Positions 1-10,065 of a DNA stretch of 64,000 nt are shown here, piece by piece. Location of the stretch: NCBI GenBank assembly GCA_002900995.3, contig PJEW03000014.1, forward strand, positions 347,214 through 411,213, written 5' to 3'. Below the pieces are notes generated by a model that did no database searches, was not told where the DNA came from, and saw only the letters and a program-made list of their open reading frames with translations. How positions within the stretch are numbered: position 1 is the first letter of the stretch; the number at the start of each line of letters is the position of its first letter. The translations under genes were made by a program, and so were the position numbers. This DNA is from Ganoderma boninense (lineage: Eukaryota > Basidiomycota > Agaricomycetes > Polyporales > Polyporaceae).

Positions 1-294
1 ATCCCAGCGGCGTTTCGAGGCAAATCTTTGGTACAATTTTTCTTTTATCGTCTTTACTGCCTTATTCACGTTTAGTAGAACTACGTCTCCCGCCTCTGCG
101 ACGAATGGGGTCGCCATGCTCGTATTAAGAAGTCCATCGCGAACGACGCCAAGGGCCTATACAAAGGCGCCCCCGGCGCTCTGACAGGTACCACACGTCT
201 CAGCACACTCTGGCACGCCGTCGGGCACAAGGTTAGTCCCCACCTGCAGTTCATAGCCGGCTATAGTCACATACGCGATCGTCCAGTGCGATGA

Positions 295-822
295 CCCCAC
301 ACCCGCGTCGGATATATTGCACTCCGGCCAGACATTCAGGGCAGCGATCGAGGCTATCTCCGGGCTGGAAATGGTCAGCGCGTATGTGATGGCCACCCTC
401 CAGGCCATAGATCCTCTCCAGCATTATTTGCTAGAGATGTTGTGTGGAAGACATGTGAGCGAGAGCCCGTGCAACAGTTGTTTGACTCCATAAACGGAGG
501 CTTGGCGTACGAAGGCCGTGAGGTCGTCTTCAATCGGGACTCACGAGATCATTGGGACCGACAAGATCCTCATTGGTCTTGGGGAAACATGCTCTACTTT
601 GGTACCTTCACGCTAGCCGAGCTACGATACCCCCAACTCAACCTCACTGTCGTTTTGCGCCCCGGAGACTTGGTTTTTCACCGCGGTAGGGATTTGTTGC
701 ATAATGCTCAGGCTCGTGGGCAAGGTTCCCGTAACTTTCTTGTCCATTTCACTCACCAGCATATGTGGGACTACATCGGGTTGACGTGTGCGTCCTCGAA
801 AGCTCTCAATGTCCACAAATGA
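295..822 (+). CDS. 2OG-Fe(II) oxygenase, C-terminal part
   Basis: The frame is open from 295 to the stop at 820-822. The translation carries a double-stranded beta-helix dioxygenase signature: an iron-binding H-x-D (HWD, in SRDHWDRQD), then about 45 residues later PGDLVFHRGRDLLHN with the distal iron histidine, and an arginine in GSRNFLVHF for 2-oxoglutarate binding. This spacing and the ending HFTHQHMWDY resemble the large fungal oxygenase family often called TET/JBP-like, which oxidises nucleobases in characterised members; that function is inferred here. The N-terminal exons lie upstream or before an intron; a protein-like stretch in another frame at about 126-230 ends near a possible GTTAGT donor. 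No convincing start codon is visible, so the 5' limit only marks the open frame. It is either a gene cut by the window edge or a decayed copy. Confidence 0.55.
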   Translation, partial: PHTRVGYIALRPDIQGSDRGYLRAGNGQRVCDGHPPGHRSSPALFARDVVWKTCEREPVQQLFDSINGGLAYEGREVVFNRDSRDHWDRQDPHWSWGNMLYFGTFTLAELRYPQLNLTVVLRPGDLVFHRGRDLLHNAQARGQGSRNFLVHFTHQHMWDYIGLTCASSKALNVHK

Positions 823-1070
823 TGGCGTAGCGTTCCTGTATGTCCCGGCACAACGATTCGTTACATTTGCATTAATGAAAGAATTGAGAGGGCGTATAGA
901 TTGCAGGATACCACGTGAGGTTTTGTTGTCGAGGGGAGCACGTTGTGAGCCCGTTCATCTACGAAGATGGTCTCAGTGGTCAAGCTACAAGATGTGCAAC
1001 ACATACACCAGACACACAATCACGGACAAGAAAGAAATCGGAGCCAACGTACGTGCAACAAGACCGTAGA

Positions 1071-4000
1071 TATCGGCCGTGCAGACGGCCTTGGTCTCCT
1101 ACCACCACGAGTGCCTGCTGTCCGTGTGCGCGGCGCTCGCCCCGATCAGACTCCACTCCAGTATTTGGTATGGAGCGCGATCCGGGCGCAGGCGTGCGCA
1201 CACACGGCACGCTGTTCTCCGCGACGCCCCGCCACTTCGAAGCCATCTCCGCCCTTGACCAGCCTCCGCCACCACAGCGCACACACGGCACGCTGTTCTC
1301 CGCGACGCCCCGCCACTTCGAAGCGATCTCCGCCCTTGACCAGCATCCGCCACCACCCAGCGCCGACGGCCTACAAGTCCCTTTCTGGAGCAGAGCATGG
1401 ACTCCGCCATCGAGTGGACAGGTACGCTCGCCCGCCGTCGTCCTCCGGAATGCTGATCTCGGCCGTGCAGACGGCCTTGGTCTCCTACCACCACGAGTGC
1501 CTGCTGTCCGTGTGCGCGGCGCTCGCCCCGATCAGACTCCACTCCAGTATTTGGTATGGAGCGCGATCCGGGCGCAGGCGTGCGCACATGTGGCACGCTG
1601 TTCTCCGCGACGCCCCGCCACTTCGAAGCGATCTCCGCCCTTGACCAGCATCCGCCACCACCCAGCGCCGACGGCCTACAAGTCCCTTTCTGGAGCAGAG
1701 CATGGACTCCGCCATCGAGTGGACAGGTACGCTCGCCCGCCGTCGTCCTCCGGAATGCTGATCTCGGCCGTGCAGACGGCCTTGGTCTCTCTACCACCAC
1801 GAGTGCCTGCTGTCCGTGTGCGCGGCGCTCGCCCCGATCAGACTCCACTCCAGTATTTGGTATGGAGCGCGATCCCGGGCGCAGCGTGCGCACACACGGC
1901 ACGCTGTTCTCCGCGACGCCCCGCCCCTTCGAAGCCATCTCCGCCCTTGACCAGCCTCCGCCACCACAGCGCACACACGGCACGCTGTTCTCCGCGACGC
2001 CCCGCCACTTCGAAGCGATCTCCGCCCTTGACCAGCATCCGCCACCACCCAGCGCCGACGGCCTACAAGTCCCTTTCTGGAGCAGAGCATGGACTCCGCC
2101 ATCGAGTGGACAGGTACGCTCGCCCGCCGTCGTCCTCCGGAATGCTGATCTCGGCTGTGCAGACGGCCTTGGTCTCCTACCACCACGAGTGCCTGCTGTC
2201 CGTGTGCGCGGCGCTCGCCCCGATCAGACTCCACTCCAGTATTTGGTATGGAGCGCGATCCGGGCGCAGGCGTGCGCACATGCGGCACGCTGTTCTCCGC
2301 GACGCCCCGCCACTTCGAAGCCATCTCCGCCCTTGACCAGCCTCCGCCACCACAGCGCACACACGGCACGCTGTTCTCCCGCGACGCCCCGCCACTTCGA
2401 AGCGATCTCCGCCCTTGACCAGCATCCGCCACCACCCAGCGCCGACGGCCTACAAGTCCCTTTCTGGAGCAGAGCATTGGACTCCGCCATCGAGTGGACA
2501 GGTACGCTCGCCCGCCGTCGTCCTCCGGAATGCTGATCTCGGCCGTGCAGACGGCCTTGGTCTCCTACCACCACGAGTGCCTGCTGTCCGTGTGCGCGGC
2601 GCTCGCCCCGATCAGACTCCACTCCAGTATTTGGTATGGAGCGCGATCCGGGCGCAGGCGTGCGCACATGTGGCACGCTGTTCTCCGCGACGCCCCGCCA
2701 CTTCGAAGCGATCTCCGCCCTTGACCAGCCTCCGCCACCACAGCGCACACACGGCACGCTGTGCTCCACGACGCCCCGCCACTTCGAAGCGATCTCCGCC
2801 CTTGACCAGCATCCGCCACCACAGCGCACACACGGCACGCTGTGCTCCACGACGCCCCGCCACTTCGAAGCCATCTCCGCCCTTGACCAGCCTCCGCCAC
2901 CACAGCGCACACACGGCACGCTGTGCTCCACGACGCCCCGCCACTTCGAAGCGATCTCCGCCCTTGACCAGCATCCGCCACCACCCAGCGCCGACGGCCT
3001 ACAAGTCCCTTTCTGGAGCAGAGCATGGACTCCGCCATCGAGTGGACAGGTACGCTCGCCCGCCGTCGTCCTCCGGAATGCTGATCTCGGCTGTGCAGAC
3101 GGCCTTGGTCTCCTACCACCACGAGTGCCTGCTGTCCGTGTGCGCGGCGCTCGCCCCGATCAGACTCCACTCCAGTATTTGGTATGGAGCGCGATCCGGG
3201 CGCAGGCGTGCGCACACACGGCACGCTGTTCTCCGCGACGCCCCGCCACTTCGAAGCCATCTCCGCCCTTGACCAGCCTCCGCGCCACCACAGCGCACAC
3301 ACGGCACGCTGTTCTCCGCGACGCCCCGCCACTTCGAAGCGATCTCCGCCCTTGACCAGCATCCGCCACCACCCAGCGCCGACGCCTACAAGTCCCTTTC
3401 TGGAGCAGAGCATGGACTCCGCCATCGAGTGGACAGGTACGCTCGCCCGCCGTCGTCCTCCGGAATGCTGATCTCGGCCGTGCAGACGGCCTTGGTCTCC
3501 TACCACCACGAGTGCCTGCTGTCCGTGTGCGGCGGCGCTCGCCCCGATCAGACTCCACTCCAGTATTTGGTATGGAGCGCGATCCGGGCGCAGGCGTGCG
3601 CACATGTGGCACGCTGTTCTCCGCGACGCCCCGCCACTTCGAAGCGATCTCCGCCCTTGACCAGCATCCGCCACCACCCAGCGCCGACGGCCTACAAGTC
3701 CCTTTCTGGAGCAGAGCATGGACTCCGCCATCGAGTGGACAGGTACGCTCGCCCGCCGTCGTCCTCCGGAATGCTGATCTCGGCCGTGCAGACGGCCTTT
3801 GGGTCTCCTACCACCACGAGTGCCTGCTGTCCGTGTGCGCGGCGCTCGCCCCGATCAGACTCCACTCCAGTATTTGGTATGGAGCGCGATCCGGGCGCAG
3901 GCGTGCGCACACACACGGCACGCTGTTCTCCGCGACGCCCCGCCACTTCGAAGCCATCTCCGCCCTTGACCAGCCTCCGCCACCACAGCGCACACACGGC

Positions 4001-5440
4001 ACGCTGTTCTCCGCGACGCCCCGCCACTTCGAAGCGATCTCCGCCCTTGACCAGCATCCGCCACCACCCAGCGCCGACGGCCTACAAGTCCCTTTCTGGA
4101 GCAGAGCATGGACTCCGCCATCGAGTGGACAGGTACGCTCGCCCGCCGTCGTCCTCCGGAATGCTGATCTCGGCCGTGCAGACGGCCTTGGTCTCCTACC
4201 ACCACGAGTGCCTGCTGTCCGTGTGCGCGGCGCTCGCCCCGATCAGACTCCACTCCAGTATTTGGTATGGAGCGCGCGATCCGGGCGCAGGCGTGCGCAC
4301 ACACGGCACGCTGTTCTCCGCGCGACGCCCCGCCCCTTCGAAGCCATCTCCGCCCTTGACCAGCCTCCGCCACCACAGCGCACACACGGCACGCTGTTCT
4401 CCGCGACGCCCCGCCACTTCGAAGCGATCTCCGCCCTTTGACCAGCATCCGCCACCACCAGCGCCGACGGCCTACAAGTCCCTTTCTGGAGCAGAGCATG
4501 GACTCCGCCATCGAGTGGACAGGTACGCTCGCCCGCCGTCGTCCTCCGGAACGCTGATCTCGGCCGTTGCAGACGACCTTTGGTCTCCTACCACCACGAG
4601 TGCCTGCTGTCCGTGTGCGCGGCGCTCGCCCCCGATCAGACTCCACTCCAGTATTTGGTATGGAGCGCGATCCGGGCGCAGGCGTGCGCACACACGGCAC
4701 GCTGTTCTCCGCGACGCCCCGCCACTTCGAAGCCATCTCCGCCCTTGACCAGCCTCCGCCACCACAGCGCACACACGGCACGCTGTTCTCCGCGACGCCC
4801 CGCCACTTCGAAGCGATCTCCGCCCTTGACCAGCATCCGCCACCACCCAGCGCCGACGGCCTACAAGTCCCTTTCTGGAGCAGAGCATGGACTCCGCCAT
4901 CGAGTGGACAGGTACGCTCGCCCGCCGTCGTCCTCCGGAATGCTGATCTCGGCCGTGCAGACGGCCTTGGTCTCCTACCACCACGAGTGCCTGCTGTCCG
5001 TGTGCGCGGCGCTCGCCCCGATCAGACTCCACTCCAGTATTTGGTATGGAGCGCGATCCGGGCGCAGGCGTGCGCACATGCGGCACGCTGTTCTCCACGA
5101 CGCCCCGCCACTTCGAAGCGATCTCCGCCCTTGACCAGCATCCGCCACCACCCAGCGCCGACGGCCTACAAGTCCCTTTCTGGAGCAGAGCATGGACTCC
5201 GCCATCGAGTGGACAGGTACGCTCGCCCGCCGTCGTCCTCCGGAACGCTGATCTGGGCCGTGCAGACGGCCTTGGTCTCCTACCACCACGAGTGCCTGCT
5301 GTCCGTGTGCGCGGCGCTCGCCCCGATCAGACTCCACTCCAGTATTTGGTATGGAGCGCGATCCGGGCGCAGGCGTGCGCACATGCGGCACGCTGTGCTC
5401 CACGACGCCCCGCCACTTCGAAGCCATCTCCGCCCTTGAC
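1071..5440. repeat. Higher-order tandem array, ~387 bp unit with 81 bp sub-repeat
   Basis: The same GC-rich block recurs about twelve times. The anchor GCYGTGCAGACGRCC-like segment starts at 1076, 1462, 1767, 2154, 2542, 3090, 3477, 3783, 4173, 4563, 4952 and 5257. Spacings are close to 306, 387 or 549 bp, that is, a 306 bp core plus 0, 1 or 3 extra copies of an 81 bp sub-repeat (27 codons). All three lengths are multiples of three, so every strand shows long open frames. Units differ by a few substitutions and many 1-3 base indels, often in homopolymers. The array ends abruptly near 5440 in unrelated sequence. A coding origin is possible (see findings), but no frame stays open throughout and no protein family is recognised. 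Confidence 0.9.
1422..1470 (+). other. Intron-like 49 nt segment inside each array unit
   Basis: In the first unit the segment starts GTACGC, contains GCTGATCTC as a branch-site match, and ends TGCAG. Removing it joins, in phase 0, the frame that reads the 81 bp sub-repeat (LFSATPRHFEAISALDQ) to a downstream stretch of strongly GC3-biased codons (TALVSYHHECLLSVCAAL). The same segment is present in all units. This suggests the array grew from a piece of an intron-containing gene. It is inference from splice signals only. Confidence 0.35.
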
Positions 5441-5513
5441 CGTCACTTGCCCAACTTCCTGCCCCGCACTTCGTCGTCCGAAATGGTCGGCGAACGCTAG
5501 TACGCTGTGCAGC

Positions 5514-6887
5514 AGCTGTGGTAAGGATAATGTATTATTTACCGGAGATAGCCTGGCACTGCAATGCAATATAAACCAACTATGCTCGTAATGTAATACG
5601 AAGCCCCGGGATAATGCCCGGAGTTCCCTAATATAGTAGGCAGCCTCCGGAGGGCCTGTTATCAGTGCCCGGGCTGGCGCTTTTTTTTTGTTATCAGCTT
5701 AGATAAGGCCCCGGGGCTTATCTGCCATCACTCCGGGGCTTCCCCCATCAATACTCACCTCCCATCAGCCACCCGGGCTCCTCCTGCCCTGCCACTGCCC
5801 AATATGGAAGGTGCTTGGTTGCCTGCACCTGGGCACCTTCCCCTTGCCATATCTCCCTCAATTCTGGACCGTTTCCCATGATCTTAGGTGCGTTCTGAAG
5901 GCGTTTTTAAGGCGCTTCTAACGCGCCTATTGCGCTGGTGTAATATGGTATACTCACATATGCATACAGGTACCCCTTGGTCGCTCTAGGGGCCAGTAAA
6001 TGGGCCATAGCTTGGGGCAGTTTTGGACGGAATAGGACGATCTTGGGCGCGTTTTGCTCGCGTAAACAACGCGCACAGAACGAGCCCAAGATCGTCCGAT
6101 TCCGTCCAGCCGTTCCTCCGGTACATATACCCCTTCCTCCTCAGGGACAGGGTATTTGTATCTCAGGAATGGCTGCACCGTTTGGGACAATCTTGGGTGC
6201 GTTCTGTAGGTACTGTATAGTGGTATCTGGCCGCACCATTTGTTTGGAGGTATCTATCCTACAAAATATACTACAGTGCGATCAGTTGGCAGCCCCACCA
6301 CCCTTGTATCCCCCATAACTCAGCAACCGCTTGACGGATCTTTTTGCCCGTCATACCGCTGGAAAGCTGCTGCTCACAGCTTTCCAACGAGCCCAAGAAC
6401 GTCCCGATACGATCACTGGAGCCTTTGGAGTGCCTACCTCCTCCTCCTGCTCCCCTCCCCACCACTGTTTAGCCCATATCTTGGGCATGCCTTGACGGAA
6501 TCATGTCGTCTTTTTTGCGTTGCATACTACTAGCTAGCAGCTACCTTTGTTCAATGTATGACATTTATCAGCCATCTGGATCCAATGTCATTCCCTTATC
6601 AGTGTTCACAAGAATACTCCCCTGTCGACTTTTTTGTAGCCTCCTGATAGTGAGAGTATATACACAGCTGACTAGCCACAATTCACAGCTTTCCAACGCA
6701 AAAAAAACCAAACAGAACGGACAACAACCTGAGGAGATATTGATTGATGATTGTTAGTAGCCTTACTGCAGCTGTGCTAGCCTTCGGAAATGGATGCAAC
6801 AGTCTTGCACTGGGCCAAGGCACCTTCATTGGAGTGTATTGTACATATCTTGATATAAGTGAACTGTTCTGTGCATAGAGGACTGAC
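5514..6887 (-). mobile_element. Long-TIR element, truncated copy (one arm plus interior)
   Basis: This segment starts with the same AGCTGTGGTAAGGATAATG terminus as the complete element at 7475-9864 and matches its right half read in reverse: arm at about 5514-6520, interior to 6887. The second arm is missing; homology stops at GAGGACTGAC and is followed at once by telomere-type repeats. No open frame of note is conserved. The arm contains a hairpin at 6025-6109 (about 24 bp stems) and a smaller TGGAAAGCTG/CAGCTTTCCA hairpin near 6360-6387. Confidence 0.8.
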
Positions 6888-6903
6888 CTAACCCTAACCC
6901 TAA
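6887..6903. repeat. Interstitial telomere-type repeat
   Basis: The tract reads CCTAACCCTAACCCTAA, nearly three copies of the CCCTAA (TTAGGG) telomere unit used by most filamentous fungi. It sits exactly where the long-TIR element copy is cut off, with unrelated sequence on the other side. Confidence 0.75.
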
Positions 6904-7474
6904 GTCTGCCCTTCTCCCGGGGGTTAGCGTCACATCAACGGATACATCGCTGTTGAGGAGAAGACACAAGGCCCTATCTTCCTCGGGGATGTCTGGCTCT
7001 CCCCCAAGTATTACGGCGTTGTGCTCTCAACACCTCGAAGGTCTCCTGAGAGTCTCAGATCCTCGTTCTCATCGAGGAAGTGGGCGGTCGGTCGTAGATC
7101 AAGCTGGACAGTTGACATCCGAGCGTACATGGCGAGAACTAAGTCCTTGTGCCGCGCTTAGGAAGTCTGTGGTGTGCTGTGGTTGCTGGAGTCGGCATTT
7201 CGCGAGTAGAGCAATATATGATTCTTGGGGTACGAAGAGTCCCAGAGACGCGGTGGGAAAGAACGTGGGGTCTGAACGGCGAACCCGGCAAATAAAACCT
7301 AAAAGAGAAGCGAGACAGTCAGGCAGGCTCGCTCGGGAACATGTCGAGAACGAGGGCACGCAACAAGGGGCGGGCGGATACAGAAGAGACAGCTCCGCGA
7401 CAGCAACCAGGAGGATGACCGGATGGAAGTGTCAGACGATAAGACGAATAGAAGGCATGTGCGCGTCAGGCAGC
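6904..7474 (+). other. Non-repeat stretch with a short protein-like remnant
   Basis: Between the telomere tract and the complete long-TIR element. The frame starting at 6931 reads about 36 protein-like residues including GPIFLGDVWLSPKYYGVV, preceded by a possible intron acceptor (GGGTTAG). Beyond about 7040 it loses coherence. A second short open stretch starts at the ATG near 7340 and stops within 25 codons. The origin is not recognised; it may be a decayed gene. Confidence 0.3.
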
Positions 7475-9864
7475 AGCTGTGGTAAGGATAATGTATTATT
7501 TACCGGAGATAGCCTGGCACTGCAATGCAATATAAACCGACTCTGCTCGTAATGTAATACGAAGCCCCGGGATAATGCCCGGAGTTCCCTAATATAGTAG
7601 GCAGCCTCCGGAGGGCCTGTTATCAGTGCCCGGGCTGGCGCTTTTTTGCTTATCAGCTTAGATAAGGCCCGGGGGCTTATCTGCCATCACTCCGGGGGCT
7701 TCCCCCATCAATACTCACCTCCCATCAGCCACCCGGGCTCCTCCTGCCCTGCCACTGCCCAATATGGAAGGTGCTTGGGTGCCTGCACCTGGGCACCTTC
7801 CCCTTGCTATATCTCCCTCAATTCTGGACCGTTTTCCATGATCTTAGGTGCGTTCTGATCGCGTTTTCAAGGCGCTTCTAACGCGCCTAATGCGCTGGTG
7901 TAATATGGTATACTAACATATACATACAGGTACCTTTGGTCGCTCTGGGGGCCAGTAAATGGGCCATAGCTTGGGCAGTTTTGGACGGAATAGGACGATC
8001 TTGGGCGCGTTTTGCTCGCGTAAACAACGCGCACAGAACGAGCCCAAGATCGTCCGATTCCGTCCAGCCGTTCCTCCGGTACATATACCCCTTCCTCCTC
8101 AGGAACAGGGTATTGGTATCTCAGGAACGGCTGAACCGTTTGGGACGCTCTTTGGTGCGTTAGGTAGGTACTGTATAGTGGTATCTGGCCGCACCATTTG
8201 TTTGGAGGTATCTATCCTACAAAATATACTACAGTGCGATCAGTTGGCAGCCCCACCACCCTTGTATCCCCCATAACTCAGCAACCGCTTGACGGATCTT
8301 TTTGCCCGTCATACCGCTGGAAAGCTGCTGCTCACAGCTTTCCAACGAGCCCAAGAACGTCCCGATACGATCACTGGAGCCTTTGGAGTGCCTACCTCCT
8401 CCTCCTGCTCCCCTCCCCACCACTGTTTAGCCCATATCTTGGGCATGCCTTGACGGAATCATGTCGTTCTTTTTGTGTTGTGTGCTATGTAGTCAGTCCT
8501 CTGTGCACAGAACAGTTCACTTATATCAAGATATGTACAATACACTCCAATGAAGGTGCCTTGGCCCGGTGCAAGACTGCCTGACAGCTGTGGCATCCAT
8601 TTCCGAAGGCTAGCATAAGGCTGTCAACAATCATCAATCAATATCTCCTCAGGTTGTTGTCCGTTCTGTTTGGTTTTTTTTGCGTTGGAAAGCTGTGAAT
8701 TGTGGCTAGTCAGCTGTGTATATACTCTCACTATCAGGAGGCTACAAAAAAGTCGACAGGGGAGTATTCTTGTGAACACTGATAAGGGAATGACATTGGA
8801 TCCAGATGCCTGATAAGTGCCATACATTGTACAAAGGTAGCGGTTAGCTAGTAGTAGGCAACGCAAAAAGAACGACATGATTCCGTCAAGGCATGCCCAA
8901 GATATGGGCTAAACAGTGGTGGGGAGGGGAGCAGGAGGAGGAGGTAGGCACTCCGAAGGCTCCAGTGATCGTATCGGGACGTTCTTGGGCTCGTTGGAAA
9001 GCTGTGAGCAGCAGCTTTCCAGCGGTATGACGGGCAAAAAGATCCGTCAAGCGGTTGCTGAGTTATGGGGGATACAAGGGTGGTGGGGCTGCCAACTGAT
9101 CGCACTGTAGTATATTTTGTAGGATAGATACCTCCAAACAAATGGTGCGGCCAGATACCACTATACAGTACCTACCTAACGCACCAAAGAGCGTCCCAAA
9201 CGGTTCAGCCGTTCCTGAGATACCAATACCCTGTTCCTGAGGAGGAAGGGGTATATGTACCGGAGGAACGGCTGGACGGAATCGGACGATCTTGGGCTCG
9301 TTCTGTGCGCGTTGTTTACGCGAGCAAAACGCGCCCAAGATCGTCCTATTCCGTCCAAAACTGCCCAAGCTATGGCCCATTTACTGGCCCCTAGAGCGAC
9401 CAAGGGTACCTGTATGCATATGTGAGTATACCATATTACACCAGCGCAATAGGCGCGTTAGAAGCGCCTTAAAAACGCCTTCAGAACGCACCTAAGATCA
9501 TGGGAAACGGTCCAGAATTGAGGGAGATATGGCAAGGGGAAGGTGCCCAGGTGCAGGCAACCAAGCACCTTCCATATTGGGCAGTGGCAGGGCAGGAGGA
9601 GCCCGGGTGGCTGATGGGAGGTGAGTATTGATGGGGGAAGCCCCGGAGTGATGGCAGATAAGCCCCCGGGGCCTTATCTAAGCTGATAACCAAAAAAGCG
9701 CCAGCCCGGGCACTGATAACAGGCCCTCCGGAGGCTGCCTACTATATTAGGGAACTCCGGGCATTATCCCGGGGCTTCGTATTACATTACGAGCATAGTT
9801 GGTTTATATTGCATTGCAGTGCCAGGCTATCTCCGGTAAATAATACATTATCCTTACCACAGCT
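7475..9864. mobile_element. Complete 2.39 kb element with ~1 kb terminal inverted repeats
   Basis: The left arm (7475-8475) and right arm (8864-9864) are near-identical inverted copies of about 1,001 bp; both termini are AGCTGTGGTAAGG. A 388 bp interior (8476-8863) separates them. No convincing coding region exists; the short frames that repeat in both arms are by-products of the inversion. Each arm holds a long imperfect hairpin (7983-8065 in the left arm) and a TGGAAAGCTG...CAGCTTTCC hairpin (8318-8346). Clear target-site duplications are not seen. The organisation fits a non-autonomous foldback-type or long-TIR DNA transposon; the superfamily cannot be assigned. Confidence 0.8.
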
Positions 9865-10065
9865 TGTGCGCTGTGACATTGTGTCACTTCCTTGCCACGT
9901 GGTTGCTCAATTCCATTTTGGGACGACATGCGAGAAGTGCTGTGGGCATGACTCATGCGAAAGGCAGCTGCTGCAGCACCTCGCTCTTTCCCGCTCATCT
10001 ACCACTGTATCTTTCTACACGCGCACTCCCATCTCTCGGGTCTTAGTTCACGTAGACGATGTTGA

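Noticed and set aside
915..5439. Very long overlapping open frames on both strands (up to 473 codons) as real proteins
   Set aside because: They result from a tandem unit whose length is a multiple of three; the frames exist on both strands, break at indels and have Arg/Pro/His-rich translations without domains.
1071..5440. CRISPR array or rDNA spacer
   Set aside because: Units are 306-549 bp with no short repeat/spacer alternation, and no rRNA sequence is seen.
5514..9864. Short frames repeated in all arms (64-105 codons) as conserved small proteins
   Set aside because: They are conserved only because the arms are copies; the reading frames differ between sense and antisense and have no codon bias.
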